Shown here piece by piece: positions 42,261 through 55,271 of a DNA stretch of 64,000 bases. Each line of letters opens with the position of its first letter. The stretch's first letter is position 1. Position numbers and translations under genes: made by a program. Source of the DNA: Euborellia annulipes (Eukaryota > Arthropoda > Insecta > Dermaptera > Anisolabididae); contig JAKCPI010006257.1 of assembly GCA_023213315.1 (NCBI GenBank), forward strand, positions 30,642 to 94,641, given 5' to 3'. The notes beneath the pieces are model-generated. The model was not told the DNA's origin and ran no database searches. It was given only the letters and a program-made list of their open reading frames with translations.

Positions 42261-43390
42261 ACAGTCAGGGAATTTTGTTCATGTTCTAAAAATTCTTCCA
42301 TCATTACAAATATTATATTCCCTGTGTGTGTGGGTGGGGGGGTGGTACCCTCTCCTCCCCCCCCCCCCTCTACCCCGTATATAATACAAAAATTCCGGGT
42401 GGGCAAAGCGATAAGAGATAAGATCAGAGAAATTCTTTTTCTTCCTATCAAAACGAATTCAAATCAGTGAAGCAAACCAAGAGTTTATACTCTTTTCCTC
42501 CCCTATAGCTATATTCTTTTTTTTTTTTTGTTTAAAGCCAGTCAGACTCTCTTAGATTGAGAAGGCACACGCGAGTTTGTTGTTTATAAACAACTCTCTC
42601 TCGCTCTGGTGTCATTTTACCCATCAAAAAGTATCCAAGTGATGATGGTAATTCGACTCCTCTCTAGAAATGGTCCTGAGGGAAGCTGCTGCCCCTCCCG
42701 GAGAGATGAATTCATTTAGAGAGGGTGTATACGTCACACACCACATAATTAATTTTAGTGGTGGTGCTGATGATTCGATTCCCTCTCTTCTTCCTTAGGG
42801 AATTATTATTATTCAAACAACCCATGTCATAACATATTGTCAACTTAAATTGATTTATTTATTGTTTTATAATCCCTTGTTGCTAAGGGATGCATCCCTC
42901 GCCCTTTAATATAGAGCTCGTTTAAAAAGAAATTCGTCTACTAGCTTCACAGTTAATGCGTTATAAAGGAAAAGTTTTTTCTCCTTTTTCTCTCCCCCCT
43001 CCCCTTCCCGTCTTTTGGCCACTTGGCCATTTTGCCAATTGCGTGTATTTTGCCTCTTTAAGTGTTAACTAGCCTAATAACTGTTATTTTGACCGCATAT
43101 TTTATCATGGAATAGTAAAGAAGATTTTATAAATGTGACATGGAACGTTGTAAATTTTAGGATATTCTGGTGATTTTGTAAAATTGACAGATGTATATAT
43201 TTGTTTATTATTTGAATATTTTAAATTAAATTATTAATATTGTTTTAAATATTATTATTTCAGAAAAATATGAAAATAGAAAACAAATATTGATTTTCAT
43301 GATTATATTTTTTTATTTAAATAAATAAGGAAATAAATTCCAATTTTTTTAGAAAATTATATTTAATATAAAATATAATAGAAAATCGAT
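42260..43390. other. Non-coding region
   Basis: No gene recognised. Contains a G-run/C-run pair (42333-42371) and AT-rich sequence. Confidence 0.5.
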
Positions 43391-43396
43391 TTATAT

Positions 43397-43558
43397 TGTT
43401 GGGGCTGTGGGGTGGGGTCGGTTTGGGGGTTGTTTTTTGGTTTTTTTTTTTCTTCGGTTTTTTTTTTCTTGGGTTTGGGGCCCATCGGGGTGGTGCTTTG
43501 TGGGTTTGGGTGTTTGTTGGGGTGGGTGTGTTTTCTTTGGGGTGGTTGCGTGGGGCAA
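43397..43558 (+). repeat. Strand-asymmetric G/T-rich block
   Basis: About 160 bp almost entirely G and T on the plus strand, with GGGGCTGTGGGGTGGGGTCG, TTTGGGGG, TTGGGTTTGGGGCCC and TTGGGGTGGGTG. Several G tracts lie close enough for G-quadruplex formation. The ORFs across it (43317-43629) reflect composition only. Confidence 0.8.
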
Positions 43559-43559
43559 G

Positions 43560-46500
43560 GAAAAAGTTCAAATTAAATCTAATCATTAATTTTTTAAGTC
43601 TTTTTGCCATAGAGACTTTAAACAATTAAAACCAAAGAGAATTAAACGCCAATTAGCAAAGGTTCAAAGAGATCTAGAATGGTATATAATTATATATATA
43701 TCTATTTATTTAAAGAAGGTGTAAATAAAGAATGATATCGTAAAAGAGAAAGAAAAAGGACGCAGTTGACGCTTGGATTGCGTTTAAGGAGGAAAAAATG
43801 CATAAAAAACAAGCGAGAGAAAATTGGATAAATCAAAAAACATGGAATTATTGATATTTGCCAGGTAACCTATAACTCTGATTTATTCTCTGGTTCTTGG
43901 AAAACATGAAGTGAGAAGTGCACCTCTCTCTGTTCCAAGAGTCGGAGACAAATTGAATTATTTATTTATTTTTTTTAATTTCTTCTTATATCGAAAATGT
44001 TTATTTTAATCAATTTCAATTCAACCTCAAAAATTAATCAAATTTAAATTAAATTTAGAAAGATTTATTTTAAATAATCCAATTATTATTTTGATATTTA
44101 TTAATAATTAAGCCTAAAAATAAAAATAAAAAGAATACACGAATATTTATTAAACAACGTCAAACAATTTAAATGACGCCCTTGCAAAAGGAATAAATAA
44201 TATTTATAGACATGGAAAAAGAAGATTTTATTTAAGATGCTGTTTTTTTTCTCTCTCTTTTCAACCGGAACTTTATTTATTTATTTTATTTTCTCGTTTG
44301 ATTTTAATAAAATAGCAATATCTAGAAGGTTGTTGAGTTGAGTTGAGTTGCTGTTGTTATGCAAGTGAATGAATGAATTCAATATTTCTTTCTTATTAGC
44401 GAGCGAGCGAGCGAGGAGGGGGGGGGGGGGGGGGGGGGGGGAGGGGGGGCATGCTCTCGAAATTTGATATCTACCTTTGCAATTACATAAGAAAAAAAAA
44501 AAATAAATAAAAAAGTGTACTTTGTATAAAATAAAAATAAATAAATAATTCAAATGATTTTAATTCATTTTGACCATTTAAAAAATAAATTGAAAGTAGA
44601 AAACAACAAGAACAAAAAACAAAAGATGGCGACACTCGTTGGAGGGAACACAACACCTGGCTGCTTGTGGTCACAATCTGGATTGGTCAACGGAGGGGAG
44701 GGGGATAATTTTTTTATTATTTATTAGGCTCTATCAGGGCAGGTAAAATCTTAAGAGTAATTCAGAATAAAAGACGTCCTTGCTAGCCTAGCCAGGGCTG
44801 CCAATCAATTAAAAAACCTGCAAAATCCATAAAATTCGATCTTTTTTTTTTTTTTTTGGGAAGAACAATTATCCCAGCTTAAGTTCAAATCGTCCAATCT
44901 ATTACCCCCCCCCCCCCCGTATTACTGTTTGTGTTTCTAATTCGTTCGTTGGGGTCGTCCACATATAACGTAACGCCTTTTTTGACGATATTCTACCCCC
45001 CCCCCCCGAAACCGAAACCGAAACTTGTTCTAAAATTTGTCCTACACAAAATTCATATCATTTTTACCTTTTTTTTAAGTAAATTTTCTTCAAATAATCA
45101 CTTATTTTCCCCTTTTTTTTAGAATGCGAGTCTCATCCCATCTTTTTTAATCTCGAAAAATTGTATTCAATAAATTCAACTTTGACCAAGAGGACACTAA
45201 ACGCTGAAGGCGGGCTACGTAGCTAGTTATCGATCAAATATGCTTTATTCTTATATTGAAACATATCACGTAGTGTTTTTTGTTTCACCTCCTCAATTAG
45301 AGCCAACGGTTGGCAGCAAAGCCCGAACTCGGGATTTCTTTTATAAGCTCCGTATTATTATTCTATTATCGAGTTCTTTTTTTTTTATATAATTGAAATT
45401 CGACCTCTCAATTGAAAGGAGATATTTATTAAAAACAAAGTCACTTTTTGCTTTTTGTTTGTGCGTTTCTTCAAATGGAAATAATATTTGCATTTTGTGT
45501 GTGGGAATAAATAAAAGAAAGCCCCTCAAGAAAGCCTTTCCTTTCCTTTCCTACGTTGGCGACTACTTATTCCCCCCCCCCCCCACCCCCGTTATTAAAA
45601 TTTAATCCGTGCAGAGAGCAGATGTCTCTGATTGAATTTTTCAATTAATAACCTCCAATTTTGTATCTCATTAGAATTACAATAAACGCCATTGAATAAT
45701 AAATGTAAAGGAAGGAAGGAAAACGGAAGTCAAATCTCACAACAACAACAACAACAACAACAGCAACAAAAGCAGGTGTTATTAAATGCCATTCTTCCCT
45801 TATTGTTACTTTAAATGGAATATTTATTTAAAATACCTAGATGGACGGAGTGACAACACAAGTTTTTTTTTTTTTTTGTTTTTTTTTCGTTTTTAACGAG
45901 ACAGACCAGCAAAGTTTTGTGCATCTGTCAATTATTATTATTATTATTAGAATTATAAATAATAAGTGAAAAAAAATAAAGCATTCTTCTTTCATCTACT
46001 TATAACAGTTGGAAATTGAATTCTCCTTTATTTAGCGATTTTGTTGTTTATTATTTAAGTTGGTAGCACTGTATTTTATTAATTAAAAGTTTTGAAGATT
46101 TTTATTTTCTTGAGATGTTTCTTGAATCAAGAGAGAAAAGACTGTAGATTAAATTAAAGGCTTCTAGTTGCGCAGCTCTCCAAGTTCTCCTGTCATTGGC
46201 ATTTTCATCTTGACTCTTTCAATTCTTAATTCTAAGTAAAAGATAATTAAATTTTACATTTGAGCTCGGTCTAATTTATCCCTGATATTGCATGTTGAAG
46301 CAAGCTTGGTCCCGAACTTGCTTTGAACTATTCTCCCTAAATAAGTTTTCTAAATAAATTAAAATAAAATACACAAAATTTGTATTTGATTGGTGATATC
46401 GCGGCCATTGGACGAGCTAGTATTATTTTCCATAAATAAAACGTAACCTTAAACCAACGAACCTCTTGAAATTCATTATAACCCAGTAGTTTTGGAGGTA

Positions 46501-47930
46501 ATGAATGCACTATAAAAGAAAAGTTACAATTAAATCTCACAATTATTATTCAATAATTAATTATATTTTATATTTATTCTATTGTTAGAGAATTAATTAA
46601 TTGGCTTTAATGAATTGATTGTTGATTTTGAAGGAATTCTAATTGGCAATTAATCATTTAAAGTTTATTATTATAGTATAACTGAAAAGGGTGGGGGTAG
46701 AGGAGGGTAATGACACTTTCTTTCCCCCTCTCTCTATTTTCTAAAGTCCCAAGGGAGAGGGGAGAGAGGGGGGGGCATTCTAACCTCCCGATAAAACCTT
46801 TCTGGTTATAGATGACAAATCAATTTTTTCAACACTAACTAATATAATAATGTTTTTTTATTTCAATTTTAAGCCCTGCTGCCATTTTGGATTTAATATA
46901 TATTTTTATACATAGACTATATTTTGAATTATATCAATTGCAAGCCATCTTTCTTGATTTCAAATAAACGGCTAAATAGTCTTTTTCCATAAATGATTAT
47001 TAATAAATAAATATTGTTACATGGAGGGTGTAGAAGTTGAATAATGCCAAGAGTGAAAAGATTAAGAAACGCTGCTCTAATACGTATATAGCTATAGCTA
47101 TATGCGATCTAGATCCCTTTGTTTCTTTGCAAGGGAGTGAAGTTATCTCAACATGTGGGAGCAAAATACACAATTATTTTGCTGTGAAATGTTTTTCTCG
47201 CTCGTTAGCATGCTTTTGTTATTTGATTATAGGCCTATAAACTTATAAATAAATTTTATATGGATTTTCCTCGATTAACACAATCCTTTCTCTATTTATT
47301 TTTTTTTTTTTAATTTCGGCATCCGAGGCTATTTTGACCCCGTCTGCATTTATTCTCCCCAGCCATTAAGAAAAAGGAATTTGTGCCTTGCTTTCTTTTA
47401 AATAGAGCTAGAGCCTCAGTAATAGGATGTTTGTGCTTTGCTTTATAAACACCTTTTAAAAGAGGATGTAAACAAAAGAGAGAATAATTAATTTATAATT
47501 AGAAAAAAAAAAATATTTTGTCTTTTGTAATATAACATTATTCTTTGTTGTTGTTTTTTTTGTTTTAAATGCGATATTGTTTTGTGCAAAAGAAAAAGAG
47601 AAGAGAGGAGGATAATATAATTAGAGCAAGCATCTTGCTCAAAAAAAAAAAAAAAAAGAGGAGGGGTGGGGGAGAGTTTTTTTTTTTTTTTCTTTTTTTA
47701 ATGCGGTGAAGGTGTCGGATTACTTCAAGGGCTTTTTTGGCGGGAGGGGGGGGGGGGGTTGGTGCCCTTGCTTTTGTATACCATGAGATGGTTATCTCCT
47801 AAAAGTATCGCCCCGTGGAGGGAGATAACATTAGATAAGATGATGTATTGATATTTAATAAAAGTGCTGTGCAGATGTTCATTTAGTGACAAGCACAAGG
47901 AGAAAATCATCTGGCTATTTTATTTGCCAA
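43560..47930. other. AT-rich non-coding region with homopolymers
   Basis: No gene recognised. Short motif at 43666-43692; G run of about 31 (44418-44448); C run 44905-44918; CCGAAACC repeats 45007-45025; C run 45573-45590; (AAC)n near 45740-45765; SINE tail fragment 47315-47352; G run 47746-47758. GTTGGTAGCACTG at 46060-46072 resembles the ends of the element at 55272. Confidence 0.5.
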
Positions 47931-48092
47931 CTGTTGGTAACATTGTTCTTTATTTTTTTTGTTACTTGTAATTTCAAAATTCTTTTTTTTTCACTTGGGA
48001 GATTAAAATTAATTATTTTTATTTAGAGAAAAATAATAATTGAGATATTTAATTATTTTAACTCTCATCATCTCTGCTCCTTGAACAGAAAC

Positions 48093-48635
48093 TAGAAGAT
48101 GTAGATCTCATATAAATATATATAGCGATAAGTTATTATTTGATAAGCTTAAATTAAATTTACTCTAAACAAATGGGTATAAAATAGGAATCAGGTAATC
48201 AAGCAGGGTAGAGGGAATTGTTTTGAATGTAAACGCAAGTTAGTTGGTTAGCGAAGGTGCCTGAAGGTAGGCAACCCAATCAACAAATTCGATAATTTCT
48301 CTTCTCTCTCTCTTATTTCATTTATTCCTATTAATAAAAAGTAAGAAATGCACGTGAATTGAAATTAAGAGATGAGTTAACCTCTCTCTCTCCTGGTTAA
48401 ACAAAATTCAAGGGATGTAGATCGTATATATAATAAAATTACTTATAATTAAAATAAAAATGTTTTATATCTCCTGTAGGAAGCATGTACAAATTTATAA
48501 TTAATTGTTTCTTTTTTATAATTGTGAGATTTAATTACGTCTTTTAAATGTTAATTAGACAGAGGTTCGCACATTTTTTGATAACTTCACTCTATTAAAA
48601 AGAAACTAAGAGATGTAGATCGTATATAAATATGT
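48093..48635. repeat. Three short-motif copies in 540 bp
   Basis: AGAAGATGTAGATCTCATAT (48093), AAGGGATGTAGATCGTATAT (48409) and AAGAGATGTAGATCGTATAT (48608), all in one orientation. The first and third are preceded by GAAACTA and followed within 60 bp by TTAAATTAAAT. Confidence 0.7.
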
Positions 48636-49289
48636 ATAGGAATCACCTTAAATTAAATGTATTCTGAATTAGTATAAATCATGATCAGAGCGAGATTTGC
48701 ATTCTAAAGAATTTAATTCTAATTTATTTAAATCATTTGGATACCAAATGTTAAAAAGAAACAAAGATTGTTGAATATTTTTGTTTTTAGTTTGCAGCAG
48801 TCCCTTTTAGGGTCAGACCCTTTTCAATCTCGATGGGTCCCGGGTGACGTTCCACAGGCCCGTTGGTGGCTGCTGCTGCTCCTCTCTATTTCCCGGCCTT
48901 TTTGAATTATTTAATTAAAATGAAAACTAAAAGCTGAGTGTTGAAATAATTGATTTATTTCTATTCAAGATGCGTAAAGATAGCGAGAGGCTATCGGAAT
49001 TCCCTGATAAAATATTATCGTTAAAAGAAAATGAACGAAGCAAGCCAGAGCTCAGAACTAGATAAATTGATATTTTGACAAGCACAGCTATTGAACATAA
49101 TATTAATGAATTTATGTTCTGTCAAGGGCTATTAATTAATCACACAACAACAACATCAACAACAACAACACAAGAGAAAAGAAAAAGCAACTTGGTTTTG
49201 TAGAAAACAAAAGATGGGCGCCGTATAATAAATAAGGAGACGTCTCTATCGCCATTTTATAAATTCCTTTATTTGTGAGTTTGAGACAA

Positions 49290-49634
49290 TTGACGTTGGA
49301 GTTGCGAGGTGCAGCCAAGGAGGCTTCGGCCAATTAATTCCCAGTTGAGACGTTTCGGCGCACTTTTATTTTGCCATCTTCGGTTTGCATGTTTATATGG
49401 AATACAAACAAGTGTCTTTTGGCCAAGGACAATGGCTCTTGCATCAGTTAGGGTCAGTTTGTTGACTTGTTTACTACTGCAGAAACCCTCCTCAGTTTTA
49501 TTCTTATAGTAAAATATATAACATTTCATCTGAAGACTGAAGATGGCAAAATAAAATTTCACCGAAACGTCTCAACTGAGAATTGGCGTTTCATTGGTCG
49601 AAACCTCCTTGGCTGCATCCTCGCAACTCTGACG
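49290..49634. repeat. Fold-back element with outward-facing hammerhead-like modules
   Basis: Arms 49290-49386 and 49536-49634 mirror each other: GCAGCCAAGGAGG against CCTCCTTGGCTGC, GTTGAGACGTTTCGG against CCGAAACGTCTCAAC, TTTTATTTTGCCATCTTC against GAAGATGGCAAAATAAAA. Plus core: CTGAAGA (49537-49543), GG...CC-closed stem with an internal loop, GAAACGTC (49564-49571). The left arm has CCGAAGA. ORFs at 49269-49753 are by-products. Confidence 0.78.
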
Positions 49635-50216
49635 TTATCATATCCACAGCCACTAATTATATCTAGGAGCATTATGGACAGTGGCGTAGCTAGGAGGGGA
49701 GGGGGCTTCTGATCGGGAAAACTTTTTTTTAATTTTCTACAAAATCCATACAAAAACCGATTGTGTCTTTAAAAATGCATTTATAAAAAGAAAGCGTCTA
49801 TAAGATGTCGAATAGACTAAAAAACTTGGGGTGACATCGCAATATCCGCCTTTGGGAGTGCTGGCTGGCTGGCTGGCTACGCCAGTGCATGTGAACAACG
49901 AGCGAATTCATTCATATGTTTATTTTTCAATTTCTAAATTGGACCATTAAGGATTTGTTGCACCTCAAGAAACGTCGTCAATTGGAAGTGTGGGCTACGA
50001 GCTCTGCTCTCATTGCCACTTCCTCCTCACCTGAGGATTCAAAGAGGCCTCTGCTAGGTTCAAAGAATTAAAAGAAACGCCATCTCACAAAAACAAAACA
50101 CTCAGCGCATTTGCTTTGAAAAATAAATAATTAAAACATCTTGGAAGCTCCTGGCAAAAGCGCGGCGAAGGCTCGGATTGGGGACTCCGAGCAATCAGGG
50201 TGTGGAACGTCCCCTG

Positions 50217-50281
50217 GAACAGTGAGCGCCACAATTAAGTCCCCACCTGGAAGCTAGAGCTTTTGTGGCGCTCACTGTGCT
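50217..50281. repeat. Hairpin, family F
   Basis: CAGTGAGCGCCACAA (50220-50234) and TTGTGGCGCTCACTG (50264-50278) pair perfectly over 15 bp around a 29-bp loop. Confidence 0.75.
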
Positions 50282-50885
50282 TTGTATTTGAAAACTTATT
50301 TAATAAATTCCAAACCCTAAATGGCCTCCGTTGCCGAGGAAAGGGTAAAAACAAAATGTCCTGGCATCCATCACAATCTATTTATTTTGACGAATGTTGA
50401 AAATGGAAAGAAGAAGAGAGCGAAACGCTGACCGAAATGTTACTTCCTCAGGGTCCCAGGGAAGTAAGAAGAAATTTCCCTTTTTTTATTTTTTATTTAA
50501 AGCGCAGATTATATCAAAAAAAGTGCCGAGTTCCGGTTCCAATTCCGGGTGATGGCGAAGTGAATGTCCCGCTGGCGATTGGAATCAGAGAACAGAACAA
50601 ACGTCGATTGCAATCTACACATTCTCCATATTCTATATTTATTTATTAGAATAGACAAGAACAAAGTTGCGAAACTTTTCTTTAAACCAGGAGCGGGCGC
50701 CCCCCCTGCCGGGGGGGGGGACCCTCTTCAACCACCCCAAAACATTGTGTGAAACATTATTATATTTTTCCTCTCTTTTTGATAGAATTTTGCTTTTTAA
50801 CGACCATTTTAACAAAATGTATACACATACCTCTTCCTAAATGCGGCCCTGCCGTATGGGAAAAAGAAGAGCCGGGCGCCGTCTT

Positions 50886-50943
50886 CAAGTATTGCATTCA
50901 CTGATGGTGACGCTCGACACGCCGATCTCGGTGATCCCTGCAT
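50886..50943 (-). CDS. Possible short terminal exon, weak
   Basis: On the minus strand ATTTTGTTTTATCAATGCAG resembles a splice acceptor. After it, with one leading base, the sequence reads I-T-E-I-G-V-S-S-V-T-I-S-E-C-N-T and stops at TGA. The stretch is about 55% GC in AT-rich surroundings. Length alone (16 residues) makes a chance match easy, and no partner exon is visible. Confidence 0.15.
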
Positions 50944-51185
50944 TGATAAAACAAAATAATTTTATTTGAACGGAATTTGCATTCAAGATAACGGGGAGGA
51001 AAGGCGCTAGCCCGCCGCTTCCTTGATTGGTTGGTCGGGTCAAGGGACAAAGTAGAGGATGCCGTTAGAGAGATGATTTATTGATGGACGTCAACTAGCT
51101 AAAAGGCTTCACCTTCAACTTCATTGAAAGGAAATAAAATTATTTTTAGGGATCAGGGAGGAATTAGCTTGCTAGAAGATATAAA

Positions 51186-51216
51186 ACGTTTCGGTTCCGT
51201 GTTAGAGATGCCTTCA
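51186..51216 (-). ncRNA. Decayed hammerhead-like module, minus strand
   Basis: Minus TTGAAGGCATCTCTAACACG, GAACC, then GAAACGTT. The first box is altered and stem II is imperfect. Confidence 0.25.
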
Positions 51217-51411
51217 AAAACAACGAATTGAATGCGTGACGCGCGTTTAAATTCGGATCTCCTGTGCAGAAGGTCGACATCAGGTGCATCAGAGATTCCT
51301 CTAATTATAGAAGAATATTTGTGAGAAATTATTTATTTTATTTATCAATTTCTCTTTTCCGAAACTACTTGACGGATTCTTTTCTCAATGAGGGTCATTT
51401 TAGGGTGAGTC

Positions 51412-51673
51412 AAGGGCAGATATAGGGGGGGGGGGGTAAAAGGGGTAATTACCCCCCCCCCCAGAGATTTAAAAAAAAATACTTTTTTTCGAAAAAAAAA
51501 AAATTATTTTGAATGTAAAATTTTAATAAATTATTACTTAAAAATTTGATTTGTATTTGACAAGTACAGAATGGGTCTTTAAATTACCGAAATTAAGAAA
51601 AAATTGTGTGCTGTGCGACCAGTCACACCAGACCCCCCCCCCCCCCCGAGAAACTCCTCTGGATCCGCCCTTG
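51412..51673. mobile_element. MITE-like family C element, full-length copy
   Basis: AAGGGCAGATATAGGGGGG at the left and GAGAAACTCCTCTGGATCCG plus CCCTT at the right. Interior GGGGTAATTACCCC, TTAAAATTTTACATTC-like AT-rich text and GTGTGCTGTGCGACCAGTCA plus CACCAGA (a half of hairpin D) before the C run. Confidence 0.65.
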
Positions 51674-52077
51674 GGGTGAGTTAGGAGGTCTAGAATAAAT
51701 GAATTTCAAATTTATAAATTTTAATTAATTTCAAGGGACGTAAAGGATCCAAAAGAGGGCTGAGCAGCTAGTTGGAAACAAAATTCCTAATCAGCTCATA
51801 ATTACACAAAGTCCATAACTTGGAGGGATTCAAGCAGGACAAACAAAAGAGAAAAGGGCCTGGTGAGGTGTGATGTGTCACTTCACAACGCCAGTTGTTT
51901 TCAATTTCGAAATTAGATTTGTTGAAATGTTTTCAAAATATCTTTCTATTCAAATTATATTAAAAAAAAAAAAAAAAAACATGAATCATTGATGAAATGC
52001 ATATTAATCTCTGAAAAGTTGGCAAAAGTGTGTGGGAAGAGAGAAAAGAAAAGTTTGAATGGAAATCACTCACCGAG

Positions 52078-52108
52078 ACACGCCAGCAGCCAGCAGCCAG
52101 CAGCCAAT
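52078..52108. repeat. CAGCAGC-type heptamer array
   Basis: GCCAGCA units of seven bases repeated about four times. Confidence 0.8.
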
Positions 52109-52234
52109 GATATGACAGCCGTGAAGCAAAACGTGGAATCGGAATTAATAATCAAAAATAAAAAAGAAAAGAGGTTCAAAGGAGGTGCTAGAAATAAAAT
52201 AAGTCTGTCCATCTGCATTGATCATCACATTTGA

Positions 52235-53429
52235 ATTTTATTTATTTTTCTTCTTCCTTTTTCTCTTATTAATTGACATTGTTGTGTGTATAATAATCAA
52301 GTATTGTTGTTTAAAAAAAAAAACATTTTTATTTATTTTTTTAAATTAATTGTTAAAAAATAAAATTATTGTACAAAAGAATATATAATATATTCTACAT
52401 CTTTTGCAATTTCGTTCGTTGCTCATTTCACTCGCTTCGTGGTGGTCTCTTCTTCTTCATTCTAATCAAAAGCACTAATCTGTCAATATAAATAAACTTA
52501 TACGTAAATGAATGAGATAATCGCATTGCATTACAAAGGAAGGGGGAGAATAAATGTTTTCTGGCTCATTACTTTAAAGGGAAGGAGGGGGGAGGGGGGG
52601 GGGGAACAAAACCCACTTCGCCCGCCCCGTTTTCGGGTCGGCGTTGCTCTTTTATACAAGCAGCAGCATTATTATTTTTTTTTCTTCTCCTCCCTTGAAC
52701 AAAGAGGTTTGTTTGTTCCCTGATCATGCGTGAAATTTAAGAACAAAAAGACAAAAGAGCAAAACCAAAAAAAAAATAATAATAATAAAAGCGAATGTCT
52801 AACCAGAAGGCTTTTTTTTTTCTTTTTTGAGACGTCGCCGCCATTTTGACGTAGATGTCAGAGAGAAAGAGAGAAATGATATTAATTCTTTAAAGGATTA
52901 ACACAAACGATGTTTGTTTACTCGAAAAGAAGAGTATTGATATTAAAAAAAAAAAATACTATTTGCTAATTTGGTATTTTTATTTTTAGTTGGTAGCATT
53001 GTTACTTATTGTTAGATAGAAAAATTTAATTTAATTAATTTATTTTTATTGTTGAAATTGTATTATTTAATTATTTGTTTCTAAATATTAAATAATATTT
53101 TAATTATTAAAGAAATTTAATTTAATTGTTTCAGTAATGAAGATAGCTACATACTATATAAAGTGAATTTCCCCAATTCTTGAACGTCTGTTTACTTTTT
53201 AAATAGAATAAAAAGAGTAAATAAATAAATAAAAGAAATTTTTGAATCAATTTCAAGAGCTTTCCTTTTTTCACGAGATCTTGGCTAAAAATCGAGATTT
53301 ATTATTAAGACAGTGATTAGAAATAAAAATAGAAAAAGAGGATCTCTTAATGGAAAATAAAGCAAAATGAATAAATAAGAATGTCGCAATCCTATTTATA
53401 TATAATTTAAAAGAAATTCATTAAAAAGC

Positions 53430-53461
<32 letters not shown>

Positions 53462-54814
53462 AGGCATGTGAATTAATATGTAAATGAATTCTTCCTTCCT
53501 TTATGCGGGGACAACAACCCGAGATTTATTCTATTTAAGTTTTAAGATTATCTTTCATAAATAAATATTATATTAAAAAAAAGAATACATAGAGGTTATA
53601 TAATTAACTAATAAATACATTAATTTACTAAGATCTTGATTCTATGAGAATTTATTTGCATTTTAATTGGTAACAATGAAATAATTATTTTTATATTTAT
53701 ATTGTTGAATTATATAATTACTCACAAAGGTTTGTTTACACGCGTAATTAGTGTCAAAAATATGATTTCTAACGTGAATTTAAATTTATTTTTAGTTGGA
53801 AAATAATGAACTGCTTTTTTTTTTAAATTATTTTAGAAAAATTTTATGATTTGAAGAAATTTATTGATTTTTTTAAAATATATTAGGTTAAATTGTTTAT
53901 TTATATGCACTCTACATCCCATAGATTTATTTCCAAGAGGTTAGAAATGCTTTTTTTAATTCTATTAATGAAAGTATAAGAACGTAACTTCCATGAGTTA
54001 GAAGTTAGATTTCTTGAATCGTTTTCTTGTACTCAAACTGTAAATAATATAAAAATTGTTTTTTTCACCGTCTCTGTTGTGAAGTTAGTCTCTATCTCAA
54101 ATTTGCTCTCTTTTTTCACTTATACATCGATCCCCTTTATCCATTTTTATCTTCAACATCCATTGATCATTTTCATTTATTCTTAATAAAAATAAAACTC
54201 TATAATTGTTAAATTTATCATTATTTTTATTATTATTATTGGAATATAAATTTAAAAGAAAAAAAGGGAAAAGAATATAATTATCATATTTTATTCCTTT
54301 AAGGTGTAATTAAAACTTAAATAGCGGAAGAAAGACGTCATAAAATGTTTTCAGATTATTGAATAAAACAATAAAAAAGCAAAATTTAATTAATATTCAT
54401 TTCATAACAATAATAAAGAAATTATTCTTTTTTTTAATGTTACAATTAGAAATAACCATTTAATATTTCCTTCTTTTATCTTACAAATCTTTTTTTTTTA
54501 GTATTCTTTGACAAATTTCAAAGTGTCAAAAAATGCAATCTCAGAGAGTATAAATTAAAAGGAGAAAGAGATGAATGTCAAAAGATAAGAACAGGGCGTC
54601 GCGACGCCTCATTCTGTCATTGCGTGTGTGTGTGGGGGGGCATTGTTAGTTGAATTTAAAAAGAAATTATAAATGAATTAATTAAAAATAATTTTTTCCT
54701 TTTTACAACAATTAAAAAAAGAGATAACCTCAAATGGGGGTTCTCCATCTCTTTCCCTCTCGATTTCACTGCCTGCCTGATCTCTCCTCATTTTAATATA
54801 AAATCTTGTTTAAG

Positions 54815-54845
<31 letters not shown>

Positions 54846-55080
54846 AAGAAATGATTTGTGATGTGACATTTTCGTTAGAAAAGAACGAATTTATTCACAT
54901 TCAATAAAATAAATAAATAAATAACCTTTTTTTTTAATAAAATGGTCCATAACACGCAGGGAGAAATTTTGATTTAATTATTAGTTCAATGACCTCTGCC
55001 TGATATGAGCGAGTTGCTTTTTTTTTTTACTAAAATCGTTCAATGTAAGGGAATTTCAATACAAAAAAAATAAAACAACT
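52235..55080. other. AT-rich non-coding region
   Basis: No gene recognised. Short-motif copies at 52384-52405 and 53901-53921, GTTGGTAGCATTG at 52990-53002, a GCCGCCATTTTGAC word at 52837-52849, GT microsatellite 53431-53460, poly-A of about 35 (54810-54844) and a palindrome GGCGTCGCGACGCC (54596-54609). Confidence 0.5.
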
Positions 55081-55271
55081 TGTCAAGAGGGAATGGAACA
55101 GAAGAAGAGAGAAGAGTACCTCTGAAGGCCTCTCAACTTCTCAACTCTCTGGGGAATGACCAAAAATGGAATGGAGTGTAGGTGAGGGACTGAAATTAAT
55201 TTACCCATATAGGAAAAGAACTGCGACAGCGGGGCCCTTATCGGACCGGGCTTGGAGATATTTTGATTCAT

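Noticed and set aside
43317..43629. Gly/Phe/Trp-rich and Pro/Lys-rich ORFs
   Set aside because: Pure composition effect of the G/T-rich block.
49966..50050. Additional hammerhead-like module (AAGAAACGTCGTC, CACCTGAGGATT)
   Set aside because: The two boxes are in the wrong order and too far apart for one module.
55083..55271. 62-codon minus ORF, or a plus-strand mini-exon near 55220
   Set aside because: An AG precedes an open plus-strand stretch, but the flanking signals are weak and nothing connects to it.
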